A DNA stretch of 55,516 bases, taken from contig NZ_JANIBK010000011.1 in assembly GCF_024505165.1 (NCBI RefSeq), positions 1 through 55,516 of the forward strand. Direction: 5' to 3'. The stretch comes from Methylomonas rivi (GTDB lineage: Bacteria; Pseudomonadota; Gammaproteobacteria; Methylococcales; Methylomonadaceae). Below the pieces are notes generated by a model, which worked only from the letters and a program-made list of their open reading frames with translations, searched no databases and was not told where the DNA came from. Both the position numbers and the translations under genes were made by a program. This document shows, in pieces, positions 1 through 6,988 of the stretch; within the stretch, counting starts at the first letter, position 1; the number at the start of each line of letters is the position of its first letter.

Positions 1-400
1 CGCGTGGGGCGCGACGGTTACTCCGCATCGCAATACCCCATATCGCGGTTTCAATCCACGCGCCCGCGTGGGGCGCGACGTCAGATATCCGTCTCCCAGG
101 ATTCCCAGGGTGTTTCAATCCACGCGCCCGCGTGGGGCGCGACATGCGGAACTTGATGATTTGATGGCAAAAATCGTTTCAATCCACGCGCCCGCGTGGG
201 GCGCGACGTTTTTTGGTTACACCTGCCGCACTCTTGGCCGTTTCAATCCACGCGCCCGCGTGGGGCGCGACGGGCACCCTTCAAGGCTTTGATCATCATC
301 GATGTTTCAATCCACGCGCCCGCGTGGGGCGCGACACCATGGCCGATTATTTGCCCTTGCAGATTATTGTTTCAATCCACGCGCCCGCGTGGGGCGCGAC
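1..400 (-). CRISPR. Type I-C CRISPR array, leader-proximal end
   Basis: Six complete 32-base repeats (48-79, 112-143, 176-207, 240-271, 304-335, 369-400) and the end of a seventh (1-15) are seen, with identical sequence. Read on the minus strand the repeat begins GTCGCGCCCC and ends GGATTGAAAC, the typical type I-C form; the 7-base arms CGCGCCC and GGGCGCG can form the stem that Cas5c cuts beside. Five of the six spacers (16-47, 80-111, 144-175, 208-239, 272-303) are 32 bases and the one nearest the leader (336-368) is 33. Transcription is inferred to run leftward from the leader at 401-577, the same direction as the cas operon, so the spacer at 336-368 should be the newest. The array continues past the left edge. 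No spacer visibly matches elsewhere in the window. Apparent ORFs over it are artefacts of the repeat. Confidence 0.98.
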
Positions 401-577
401 AGCGTTAAGGTTATCGGTTGATTTCAAAGGCAAAAGCGCCTATGAAATGCGAACCGATCAAAATCAACGCAAATAACATTCTAAAGTATTTCCGGAAAAT
501 TCAAGAATCGGCGTAAACACTGGACATTTCCGCAAATGCGAAACCAGCGGGATTTCCATGTTCACTTGGGGTTCGCA
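401..577 (-). promoter_or_regulatory. CRISPR leader between cas2 and the first repeat
   Basis: This stretch without a gene lies between the cas2 stop and the first repeat and is more A+T-rich than the array. By position it should hold the array promoter and the spacer-integration signals. The motif AAATGCGAACC (445-455) recurs as AAATGCGAAACC (534-545), and its inverse GGTTCGCAT is at 570-578, touching the cas2 stop. I cannot assign a -10/-35 pair with confidence. Confidence 0.7.
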
Positions 578-868
578 TCACAACAACAATAAGCCGTTCA
601 AATCCACAGCCTTCTTCGCGCCTATGTGTTCGACCTTGCGTTCCCAGTTGCTACCCAAGTAATAAATCCGCAGACTATCTTCTTCCGGATCCATTACGCC
701 CATCAGCTGATTCTTCAGTTCAGTCCATTGCGCCATATCCACTTCAATCTCGAACACCGAATATTGCACGCGCTGACCAAACACTTGACACAATCTGGCC
801 ATGCGGCGCAGGCGCTTCGGGCCGCCATCGTTTTTAAAGCTGACGTCGTAAGTCACCAAGATCATCAT
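578..868 (-). CDS. cas2: CRISPR-associated endoribonuclease Cas2 (type I-C)
   Basis: This 96-residue protein is the structural partner of Cas1 in the spacer-integration complex. It starts MMILVTYDVS, with the conserved Asp of the first beta strand (YDV), followed by the RLRRMARLC helix and a QYSVFEIEV strand typical of the ferredoxin-like Cas2 fold. Length fits the family. Either of two adjacent ATGs (866-868 or 863-865) could be the start. It is the last cas gene, 15 bases after cas1 and directly before the leader, so it is probably translated from the same polycistronic message. Confidence 0.96.
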   Translation of the reverse strand: MMILVTYDVSFKNDGGPKRLRRMARLCQVFGQRVQYSVFEIEVDMAQWTELKNQLMGVMDPEEDSLRIYYLGSNWERKVEHIGAKKAVDLNGLLLL

Positions 869-883
869 GATTAAAACTCCGGC

Positions 884-1918
884 TTATTTCCACAAAAACG
901 GCACATAACTGTCGCAATCGCCGCGCAAAAATCTTGCCAAAATCTGCGCCTGCAACCACGGCAACAAACCGACCGACACCGATTCCTCGAACCAGGGGTG
1001 CGTCAAGGTATCCTGCTTGCGGTCCTGCCAAGCCGCCAGCAAGGTGCGTCGTGGCTCTTCCTTCAAAGTGAACGAGCCGTTGGGCCATTCTTCAAAATCC
1101 TTGAGCGACAATTGGCGTTTGTTGATTAACGACAGCACGAAGCGGTCTATCATCGGCCGAAATTCTTCCGCCAAGTCCAACGCTAGCGATGGCCGGCCGC
1201 TGCGTAATTGATGCAGAAAGCCGCTGGCCGGATCAAGGCCGGTAGTTTCCAATGCCGAGCGGCAATCGTGGGTCAGCAAGGTATAACAAAACGACAACAA
1301 GGCATTAACCGGATCGGTCGGCGGACGTCGCCTGCGGGCGTCGAATTGAAAGTCCGGCTGGCGGATCAAATGTTGGAACACGCCGAAATAGACTTGCGCC
1401 GCTTCGCCTTCCCGTCCCATCAGCGTATCGATGGCATCGCAGTCGGTTAGTTGCTGCAGGCAGCGGCTCAATCGTTTTTCCGCCGTCGCCAATTCCGCCG
1501 CCATCGCTTGCCCGTCGGGCTGATCGCCGTAGTCGCGCAGGTAACGGCGCAATACCGCGCGCTGGTTATACAGTTTGCCGGACAACATCGTGCGGGCGAT
1601 GGCAACGCTTTTGTCGCGGTCGGCACCGGTCAAATGTTGGGTGCGGCGCAATAACACATTGCCGCTGACCGGACCTTCGACGCGCGCCAGAAATTTGCCG
1701 AATTGATTCAGGTAAGTAATGGTGACAGCATTTTCCGCGCAATGCGCCATCAGATACGGCGAGATACTGACTTGGCCGAAACATACCAAGCCTTGTAGTT
1801 TGTGTATCGGTACACGGGCTTTTATCTCGTCGCCGACCTTCATCACCAGATTGTCGTTATCCTTATGCACCCAGGCATTCTGGGTTTGAATGTAAATCAC
1901 GTTACGTAACGGCCGCAT
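884..1918 (-). CDS. cas1: CRISPR-associated endonuclease Cas1 (type I-C)
   Basis: This is the integrase of spacer acquisition, 344 residues, the normal length. The open frame extends 32 codons further upstream into cas4, but the ATG at 1916-1918 (MRPLRNVIYIQTQNAWV) is chosen: it lies two bases after the cas4 stop and gives the family N-terminus. The metal-site neighbourhoods are visible: a Glu in GREGEAAQVYF, then His and acidic residues in GLDPASGFLHQLRSGRPS and LDLAEEFRP. It acts with Cas2, and in type I-C with Cas4 choosing PAM-flanked prespacers. It forms a tight cas4-cas1-cas2 adaptation block. Confidence 0.97.
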   Translation of the reverse strand: MRPLRNVIYIQTQNAWVHKDNDNLVMKVGDEIKARVPIHKLQGLVCFGQVSISPYLMAHCAENAVTITYLNQFGKFLARVEGPVSGNVLLRRTQHLTGADRDKSVAIARTMLSGKLYNQRAVLRRYLRDYGDQPDGQAMAAELATAEKRLSRCLQQLTDCDAIDTLMGREGEAAQVYFGVFQHLIRQPDFQFDARRRRPPTDPVNALLSFCYTLLTHDCRSALETTGLDPASGFLHQLRSGRPSLALDLAEEFRPMIDRFVLSLINKRQLSLKDFEEWPNGSFTLKEEPRRTLLAAWQDRKQDTLTHPWFEESVSVGLLPWLQAQILARFLRGDCDSYVPFLWK

Positions 1919-1920
1919 GC

Positions 1921-2544
1921 TTAGTCCTGTGCCAGTTGTTGCGCCAACCAGGCCGATGCAGGCCGGGTGAAGTCTTGTGGATGACATTGCTCGATCAGCG
2001 AGCAATTGCGGCATTTGCCAGCCTGATAAACCGCCTTGGGGGTGATTTTGGATTGCACGATGTCGCGGCAGGCTTGAATGGTTTGCAAGGTCAATTCGCG
2101 TAAGCCAACATCGAACTCCACGCCATGCCGGCGTCGTACTTCACCGTAAAACAAGGCCCCTTCCGGTACCGCCAAGCCTTCCGTATCTTCCAGACACAAA
2201 GCCTGCGCGCAAAGTTGCACTTCGTCGGCACGGTGCGCCTTGGGCTTGCCGCGTTTGTATTCGATTGGATACGGTTGCTCGGTGCCGTCGGGCTGGCGAT
2301 GGTATTCCACCACGTCGGCCACACCTTCGATGCCCAGCGTACTGTGAGACAAACGCAGGGAACGCACGGTACGAATATCGCCGCGTTTTTGCTTATCGGG
2401 CTGGTCTACACGTTGATGTAATACCTTGCCCTCGGCGGTAAACTGATTTTCGATCCAGACGTCTTCCAGTTCGATCAAGGCAAACTGCCGGGGGCAATAG
2501 AGATAGTGTTGCAGACGGGAGAGGTAGATGGGTTCCAGTTCCAT
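1921..2544 (-). CDS. cas4: CRISPR-associated exonuclease Cas4
   Basis: This 207-residue PD-(D/E)XK nuclease has an iron-sulfur cluster. One cluster Cys is in the N-terminal YLYCPRQFAL and three are near the C-terminus (CRNCSLIEQC). The nuclease motifs are GIEGVADVVEY and, further on, PIEYKRGKPK. In type I-C systems Cas4 trims prespacers and fixes PAM-dependent orientation with Cas1-Cas2. The stop is two bases before the cas1 ATG. Unlike a standard I-C operon, it is separated from cas7 by the toxin-antitoxin pair. Confidence 0.96.
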   Translation of the reverse strand: MELEPIYLSRLQHYLYCPRQFALIELEDVWIENQFTAEGKVLHQRVDQPDKQKRGDIRTVRSLRLSHSTLGIEGVADVVEYHRQPDGTEQPYPIEYKRGKPKAHRADEVQLCAQALCLEDTEGLAVPEGALFYGEVRRRHGVEFDVGLRELTLQTIQACRDIVQSKITPKAVYQAGKCRNCSLIEQCHPQDFTRPASAWLAQQLAQD

Positions 2545-2603
2545 TGGGTTTTCCTGTTCTGAGCCAGTTTTGCGGGTTTACACTTTTGAACCAAGCATGA
2601 CGT

Positions 2604-3002
2604 TCAATCCCCGGAATTCATTAACAGCAAATCCGTTTGGGAAAAATCGTTGCCCTTGAATAGCAAGGGTTTATTCAGCTGCTTGGCCAGCGCGTAACTA
2701 CAACAATCGCCGAAGTTCAACTTGGCCGGATGTCGGCCTTTGCCATATTCGCGCCATGCCGTTCTGGCAAGCAAGGCTTGCTGGTGATCGAATGGAACAA
2801 TAATTGGCATCAACTCCGCCAATAATTCATCCAGTTTGTCGGCACCAACTTTACCCTTTTTGTATTCAATGACCATTGCCGTTTCCAGCAAACTGGCCGG
2901 ACTTAGGTAAAGCGCCTCTGACTCTGCAAGTTGCTGCAAGAACTGCTCGGCACCCGGCTCCATCAGCAACACGGCAATCAGCGCCGATGAATCGACGACC
3001 AT
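2604..3002 (-). CDS. PIN-domain toxin (VapC-like), inside the cas operon
   Basis: This 132-residue protein carries the PIN ribonuclease signature: Asp in MVVDSSALIA, Glu in LLETAMV, Asp in NFGDCCSYAL and a late acidic residue in LFKGNDF. Family members (VapC) are Mg-dependent RNases that inhibit translation until bound by an antitoxin. The ATG overlaps the stop of the preceding antitoxin gene by one base (TAATG), which indicates translational coupling. It lies between cas7 and cas4 on the coding strand of the operon, so it may be transcribed with them as well as from its own promoter. The RNA target is unknown. Confidence 0.9.
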   Translation of the reverse strand: MVVDSSALIAVLLMEPGAEQFLQQLAESEALYLSPASLLETAMVIEYKKGKVGADKLDELLAELMPIIVPFDHQQALLARTAWREYGKGRHPAKLNFGDCCSYALAKQLNKPLLFKGNDFSQTDLLLMNSGD

Positions 3003-3262
3003 TATTCACCACCCCATAAACCCCGGTCATCACCCGCATAGCCAAGAATTTGCTCCGCCGAACGCTGATCCAGGGTTGGCAGCTGCGCGCATTCTTGGGC
3101 GATGCGCAGCAGTTTGGCTTTGCTATGCGACTTTTCCGCATCGACCGCTTGGGCCGGTGCTTCAATAGTGATGTCATCAATCGGTATTTCGTTATGACTG
3201 GAAATAAGCGCCAACAAGTGGTCGACATAAACGTCCTTTAGTTTGATTTGGATGGTGGTCAT
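3002..3262 (-). CDS. Putative antitoxin of the PIN-domain toxin
   Basis: This 86-residue acidic protein is encoded directly upstream of the PIN toxin with a one-base overlap, the usual VapB position. The N-terminus (MTTIQIKLKDVYVDHL) resembles a short DNA-binding or dimerisation strand. The C-terminal half (AEQILGYAGDDRGLWGGE) is rich in acidic and Gly/Trp residues, as expected of a toxin-binding tail. I cannot name the family more precisely; the assignment rests mainly on position and size. It is likely to repress its own promoter with the toxin. Confidence 0.75.
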   Translation of the reverse strand: MTTIQIKLKDVYVDHLLALISSHNEIPIDDITIEAPAQAVDAEKSHSKAKLLRIAQECAQLPTLDQRSAEQILGYAGDDRGLWGGE

Positions 3263-3300
3263 CGTTGACCCTCGTTTTACTATATAGAAATGGTTCAGGC
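3263..3300 (-). promoter_or_regulatory. Possible internal promoter/operator of the toxin-antitoxin pair
   Basis: The 111-base gap between cas7 and the antitoxin gene contains the 8-base palindrome CTATATAG (3280-3287), which includes a -10-like TATATA about 20 bases before the antitoxin ATG. A GAGGG ribosome-binding sequence follows. No good -35 hexamer is seen. A separate promoter would let the module be expressed independently of the cas operon. This is inference from a short A+T-rich motif. Confidence 0.35.
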
Positions 3301-3373
3301 TATTTTGATATTGCTACAATTTTTTTACACATCATTCCTAGGATTGATGGGTTCAAGGGGTTACATCGGCAAT

Positions 3374-4360
3374 TCAAAATTTTTCGTCTACGGTGACACC
3401 CTGAAGATCGGTTTCGTCGACACTGATTTTATAGTCACTAAAACTCGACGCCGGCGTGTCTTTTTCGCCGTTAATGCGTTCAACTTTCACGCGATCGAAT
3501 AATGCATGAGCGGGTACATTGCCTAACGCATCGTTATGTTTAAAGACGACCAGTTTACGCGCCGCCATTTCGCCACGAGCGGCAGAGCGGTCGTGTTCGA
3601 ACATTAAGCTCAAAGCTTGCCAGAGTTTTTCCAGGTCGGTATCGGAAAAGCCGGTTTTTTCCGCCAGCTTAGCGGAAATAAAGCCATGTACGCGGTACAA
3701 GCCGTAAGGCACAATGTGTTTTCGCCCCATGGTACGATTTCCGCCGGCCTGCTCTTCAGACTCTTTTTCAGTGGTTACCGCCATGCGGGTGATGGATATT
3801 TCCAGCGGAATGATCGGGTCTATCGATTTGGCGAATGCCAGTTGAACCGGGCCGCGTACTTGTCCAGCCCGTTTAACAATTTTGCTCTTTTTTTCGCCAT
3901 CCTCATCTTCTGAATCTGAGCTTGAACCTGTGCTCATAACCGCCCCAAACGTTCGGACATCATAAAAGTTTTCACACATCCAATCTTGGGCAATATCTTC
4001 ATAATGTCTGTCAGGTTGAGGTGTTTTATCCTCAGCTTTTTTCTTTTTGTCCTTTTTATCTTTTTGATACTGATCCCACAACTCAAGGTTTTTACGAACC
4101 GACTCGCTTTCCGTATAAGCCCGTTCAATCTGATGGTTTAAGATTGCTTTTTCTTGTATGAATAGCTGATAACCCGGTTCGTTTGAATGAGTAAGCTCAA
4201 TGAAATTACGGATTTTTCGCTTTAAGCAGACATCGGTAATCAAGCCTTTACTTGATTCGGGATCTAAACGCGGCATATTGCCCGCGTCTGGATCGCCATT
4301 GGGATTGCCGTTGCTTACGTCAAATAAATAAACAAATTCGTAGCGGTTTTGAATGGTCAT
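3374..4360 (-). CDS. cas7: Cascade backbone protein Cas7 (type I-C, Csd2)
   Basis: This 328-residue protein polymerises along the crRNA to form the Cascade filament. It begins [18 protein letters not shown] and continues [13 protein letters not shown], the diagnostic Csd2 N-terminus. It is somewhat longer than many homologues; a Lys/Asp-rich stretch around residues 95-115 ([13 protein letters not shown]) and an acidic serine stretch near 150 look like flexible insertions. The ATG overlaps the cas8c stop by one base. The coding sequence is more A+T-rich than cas1/cas4, suggesting a separate history for the interference genes. Confidence 0.97.
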   Translation of the reverse strand: MTIQNRYEFVYLFDVSNGNPNGDPDAGNMPRLDPESSKGLITDVCLKRKIRNFIELTHSNEPGYQLFIQEKAILNHQIERAYTESESVRKNLELWDQYQKDKKDKKKKAEDKTPQPDRHYEDIAQDWMCENFYDVRTFGAVMSTGSSSDSEDEDGEKKSKIVKRAGQVRGPVQLAFAKSIDPIIPLEISITRMAVTTEKESEEQAGGNRTMGRKHIVPYGLYRVHGFISAKLAEKTGFSDTDLEKLWQALSLMFEHDRSAARGEMAARKLVVFKHNDALGNVPAHALFDRVKVERINGEKDTPASSFSDYKISVDETDLQGVTVDEKF

Positions 4361-4812
4361 TACTCTTCTCCTGTTATTTCGGTGTCTGAATCTATTTTTT
4401 CTGCAACGTCAGCAATTTCTTCTGGAGCTTCGTTTTGTTTAGTAAATTTTTGATGGTAATAACCGATAATAAACCTGCCTTGTTCGGTTAAATTTAAGGT
4501 GGTTGGATAAGGCTTACAGGATGAAAAAACAGCCGAAATTTGCGCTGTTTCTCTTTCCAGCCAACCAGCTAATTTTGGTGCATCTTTTACCCATCTAGCC
4601 TTTTTACCCTTCCGTAACCCAGAAACATGATGAACATAATTTCGCATCAATAGAGGAAAAGTAATATTTGGGGATGCAGATGCACTACCAAAAAAGCGAT
4701 CCTTTATATTTGCATTTAAATCTCCCAAAGCAGCATTTTGTGCCAATTCCAAAACCGCAAATAATCGCCCTAACCGGTAGGCAATATCTGCTTCCTCCTT
4801 ATTTAATCCCAT
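4360..4812 (-). CDS. cas11c: Small subunit Cas11c from an internal start in cas8c
   Basis: Type I-C systems are known to make a separate Cas11 small subunit from within cas8c. Here an in-frame ATG (4810-4812) starts [20 protein letters not shown], 150 residues to the shared stop, the expected size. An AAGAGG Shine-Dalgarno sequence (complement of 4821-4826) lies eight bases before this ATG, well placed for internal initiation. The product would be a helical protein lining the Cascade belly. The motif and spacing are seen; expression is inferred from the family. Confidence 0.72.
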   Translation of the reverse strand: MGLNKEEADIAYRLGRLFAVLELAQNAALGDLNANIKDRFFGSASASPNITFPLLMRNYVHHVSGLRKGKKARWVKDAPKLAGWLERETAQISAVFSSCKPYPTTLNLTEQGRFIIGYYHQKFTKQNEAPEEIADVAEKIDSDTEITGEE

Positions 4813-6261
4813 AGTGATAGCCTCTTTTGATTGGTCAAAGCGATAATTTCGATTGAGTACGGATTTAATCATGGCAACCCGCAACGGACTGATATAACTA
4901 TCTGAACGTATGCGTAATATTAGTCTGGCAAGCAATGAAACAGGGTAACGTTGCCCCGTTATTATTGAACGCATTAACTCCCCAGCTAACTGCGGTGGAA
5001 TCTCTTTATATTTAGTATCGTATTTTTGACTATTATCTTTGCCTGCTTTTTTCTTACGATGCACGGCAGTTTGAATAAGTAACCGATAAATAGAGGGTGG
5101 CTTGTTCCAAGCAACAGGTTCAAGCGCTAAATCTTGATAATGTTTTGCTATATTGTCAGCCAATACACCGAAAGTAGTATCTAACCAATAGCGTATTGAT
5201 AACCTTGCGGCATTGGGCGCTAAACCTAGGACGAAAAAACGGGTTTCGGGGTCAATATCAGGGGCAAACTCGTTTAAAGGCCTGCCTTTAGCTATTTTGT
5301 CCAATACCGGTTTTATTTGTGTAGCTTGCTCTCCATCGTCTGCAGGCATGTTCAGCATAAAAGCAAATAAGGATTCAGCTTGCTGTGCTGTTTGCCCATC
5401 CCCGGCGACAGCCCAAAAGACGGTACTGGTATCACCGATAGATACACACTGGTTGTTTTCACGTCTCAACAAATAATTTAATGCTGTCGTGTAAGCAAAT
5501 GCAGCCATTTCCGAAACAGGCGCATTTTCGCCTTGGGACTTTCCGTAAGATGCGAACGATTCCTTATTAAAGGAAACCAACGAACACCCACTTGATTGAC
5601 CACCGTAGTTTGTGAAATAACCGCCTTTTATTGATGGATGTAAATTCATGAACGGCTCATTCACCCCTGTATCGAGACATACGGTTTTGTCGGCATCGGC
5701 TTTAGGTGCGATAGTTTGTAACCAAATATTTATCGCTTCCTGCCGTTCATGAATATATTCCCTGTCACCATCGAGCTTAAAGGCAAAATTAGCATCAAGC
5801 ATTTCATTTTTAAAAAGTGGGGGTTCAAATTGTTCGGGTGACCAGTTTTTTAAAAAAAGGCAAACAGAACGTAAGCCTTCGTCTTCAGTATCAACCAATA
5901 AATCCAAATGTAATTTTTTGAACGCTTCAAATGTGAGCCGAGATATTAATCGATCTTTTTTATCGCTAAGTTCAACACCAAGACAATATGCCGTCTTATC
6001 CCATAGGAAAAACGCATTATTTTTTCCATTTTTAAATGCTTTTTCAGTAAATTGCCCGCTTCGTTTAACAGACCAAGGCACAGTTAAATATCTGCCTTTT
6101 GGCTTTTTGTCATCCGACAAGTTTGACTGTACAGCCACAAGCTGTCCATTGCGATTAAGAGCCAGAATATAGTTAATACGCTCTTCACTAAATCCATAAG
6201 ACGGCACACGCGCCAAATCCGAGAGCCGTTGATAATATTGCGCCAAGGAACTCAGTATCAT
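4360..6261 (-). CDS. cas8c: Cascade large subunit Cas8c (Csd1)
   Basis: This 633-residue large subunit of type I-C Cascade recognises the PAM and recruits Cas3. The start [15 protein letters not shown] and the central WAVAGDG and [13 protein letters not shown] blocks are typical of Csd1. The ATG overlaps the cas5c stop by four bases (ATGA), and its stop overlaps the cas7 start by one base, so the three genes form one translationally coupled unit. The last 150 codons contain an internal start for the small subunit, listed separately. Base composition is clearly A+T-richer than the flanking housekeeping genes. Confidence 0.96.
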   Translation of the reverse strand: MILSSLAQYYQRLSDLARVPSYGFSEERINYILALNRNGQLVAVQSNLSDDKKPKGRYLTVPWSVKRSGQFTEKAFKNGKNNAFFLWDKTAYCLGVELSDKKDRLISRLTFEAFKKLHLDLLVDTEDEGLRSVCLFLKNWSPEQFEPPLFKNEMLDANFAFKLDGDREYIHERQEAINIWLQTIAPKADADKTVCLDTGVNEPFMNLHPSIKGGYFTNYGGQSSGCSLVSFNKESFASYGKSQGENAPVSEMAAFAYTTALNYLLRRENNQCVSIGDTSTVFWAVAGDGQTAQQAESLFAFMLNMPADDGEQATQIKPVLDKIAKGRPLNEFAPDIDPETRFFVLGLAPNAARLSIRYWLDTTFGVLADNIAKHYQDLALEPVAWNKPPSIYRLLIQTAVHRKKKAGKDNSQKYDTKYKEIPPQLAGELMRSIITGQRYPVSLLARLILRIRSDSYISPLRVAMIKSVLNRNYRFDQSKEAITMGLNKEEADIAYRLGRLFAVLELAQNAALGDLNANIKDRFFGSASASPNITFPLLMRNYVHHVSGLRKGKKARWVKDAPKLAGWLERETAQISAVFSSCKPYPTTLNLTEQGRFIIGYYHQKFTKQNEAPEEIADVAEKIDSDTEITGEE

Positions 6262-6941
6262 GCTTTCACCTCGTCGCTATAAAAGTCTGGCACGTTGATT
6301 ACGCCGCCTTTAAGTTCGGCTTTGAAAAAACGCGGTGTCATGCCATTGGCGAAATCAATATCGTGCAGCATCCACCCCAAATCACGATTTTGTTGTTCAG
6401 CTGTCAGCCGTGATTCAGGCAACGGATTTCCTGGTTCAACTAATGCAAAATAAGCGGGAAATTCACGAACGCCCATGCAAGGCTGCTGGAAGCATTGACC
6501 ATCCCGTGCCCTACGGCTGAACATATCTAAATGTTTGCCTTCATTATCTTTATCAGTTGCTGCGTCAGTCAATTCAAAATGGGCTTCAATAACATAAGCA
6601 ACATCACGCAAGACTGTTGATGCGCGTTGCTGCCGTTCTGTTGAATCATCGGCTACAAGATACAAATCATTAGCTCTCTGACTACGCATGGCGGTTTTGA
6701 TTTTAGCCGCAGAAATCTTGCTGCCGACTTCGTTACGCCGTATCGACTCAAAACGCACCGGTTGTAGAACGTGAATCTTGTCGATGACCCAGCGTATCGC
6801 CGGCTTCCAGTGAATGGCCTCAAGAATGCCTCGCGCTGCCGAAGGGGTGATGACATCGTAAGACACGCGCTCTACCTTCATTTCCGGGCGGGTAAAACAC
6901 GCATAGTCGCCCCAGATATGTAGTTTTATTCCGTACGCCAT
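6258..6941 (-). CDS. cas5c: Cas5c, crRNA-processing endonuclease and Cascade subunit
   Basis: This 227-residue Cas5d/Cas5c protein does the job that Cas6 does elsewhere: it cuts the pre-crRNA at the repeat hairpin and stays on the 5' handle. The start MAYGIKLHIWGDYACFTRPE and the block VITPSAARGILEAIHWKPA are family hallmarks. There is no cas6 in the locus, which agrees with this role. The stop overlaps the cas8c ATG by four bases. A 47-base gap separates it from cas3. Confidence 0.96.
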   Translation of the reverse strand: MAYGIKLHIWGDYACFTRPEMKVERVSYDVITPSAARGILEAIHWKPAIRWVIDKIHVLQPVRFESIRRNEVGSKISAAKIKTAMRSQRANDLYLVADDSTERQQRASTVLRDVAYVIEAHFELTDAATDKDNEGKHLDMFSRRARDGQCFQQPCMGVREFPAYFALVEPGNPLPESRLTAEQQNRDLGWMLHDIDFANGMTPRFFKAELKGGVINVPDFYSDEVKA

Positions 6942-6988
6942 GATGTTTATCCTTGTGTCGAGTTAAAAGAAAGTATGGGTTCGCTCTG

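Noticed and set aside
1-400. A spacer targeting this same region
   Set aside because: None of the six spacers visibly matches any gene in the window by eye; a real search was not possible.
68-476. Three overlapping ORFs of 70-87 codons at the left edge
   Set aside because: They read through the CRISPR repeats and show the repeat translation again and again; the repeat structure explains them fully.
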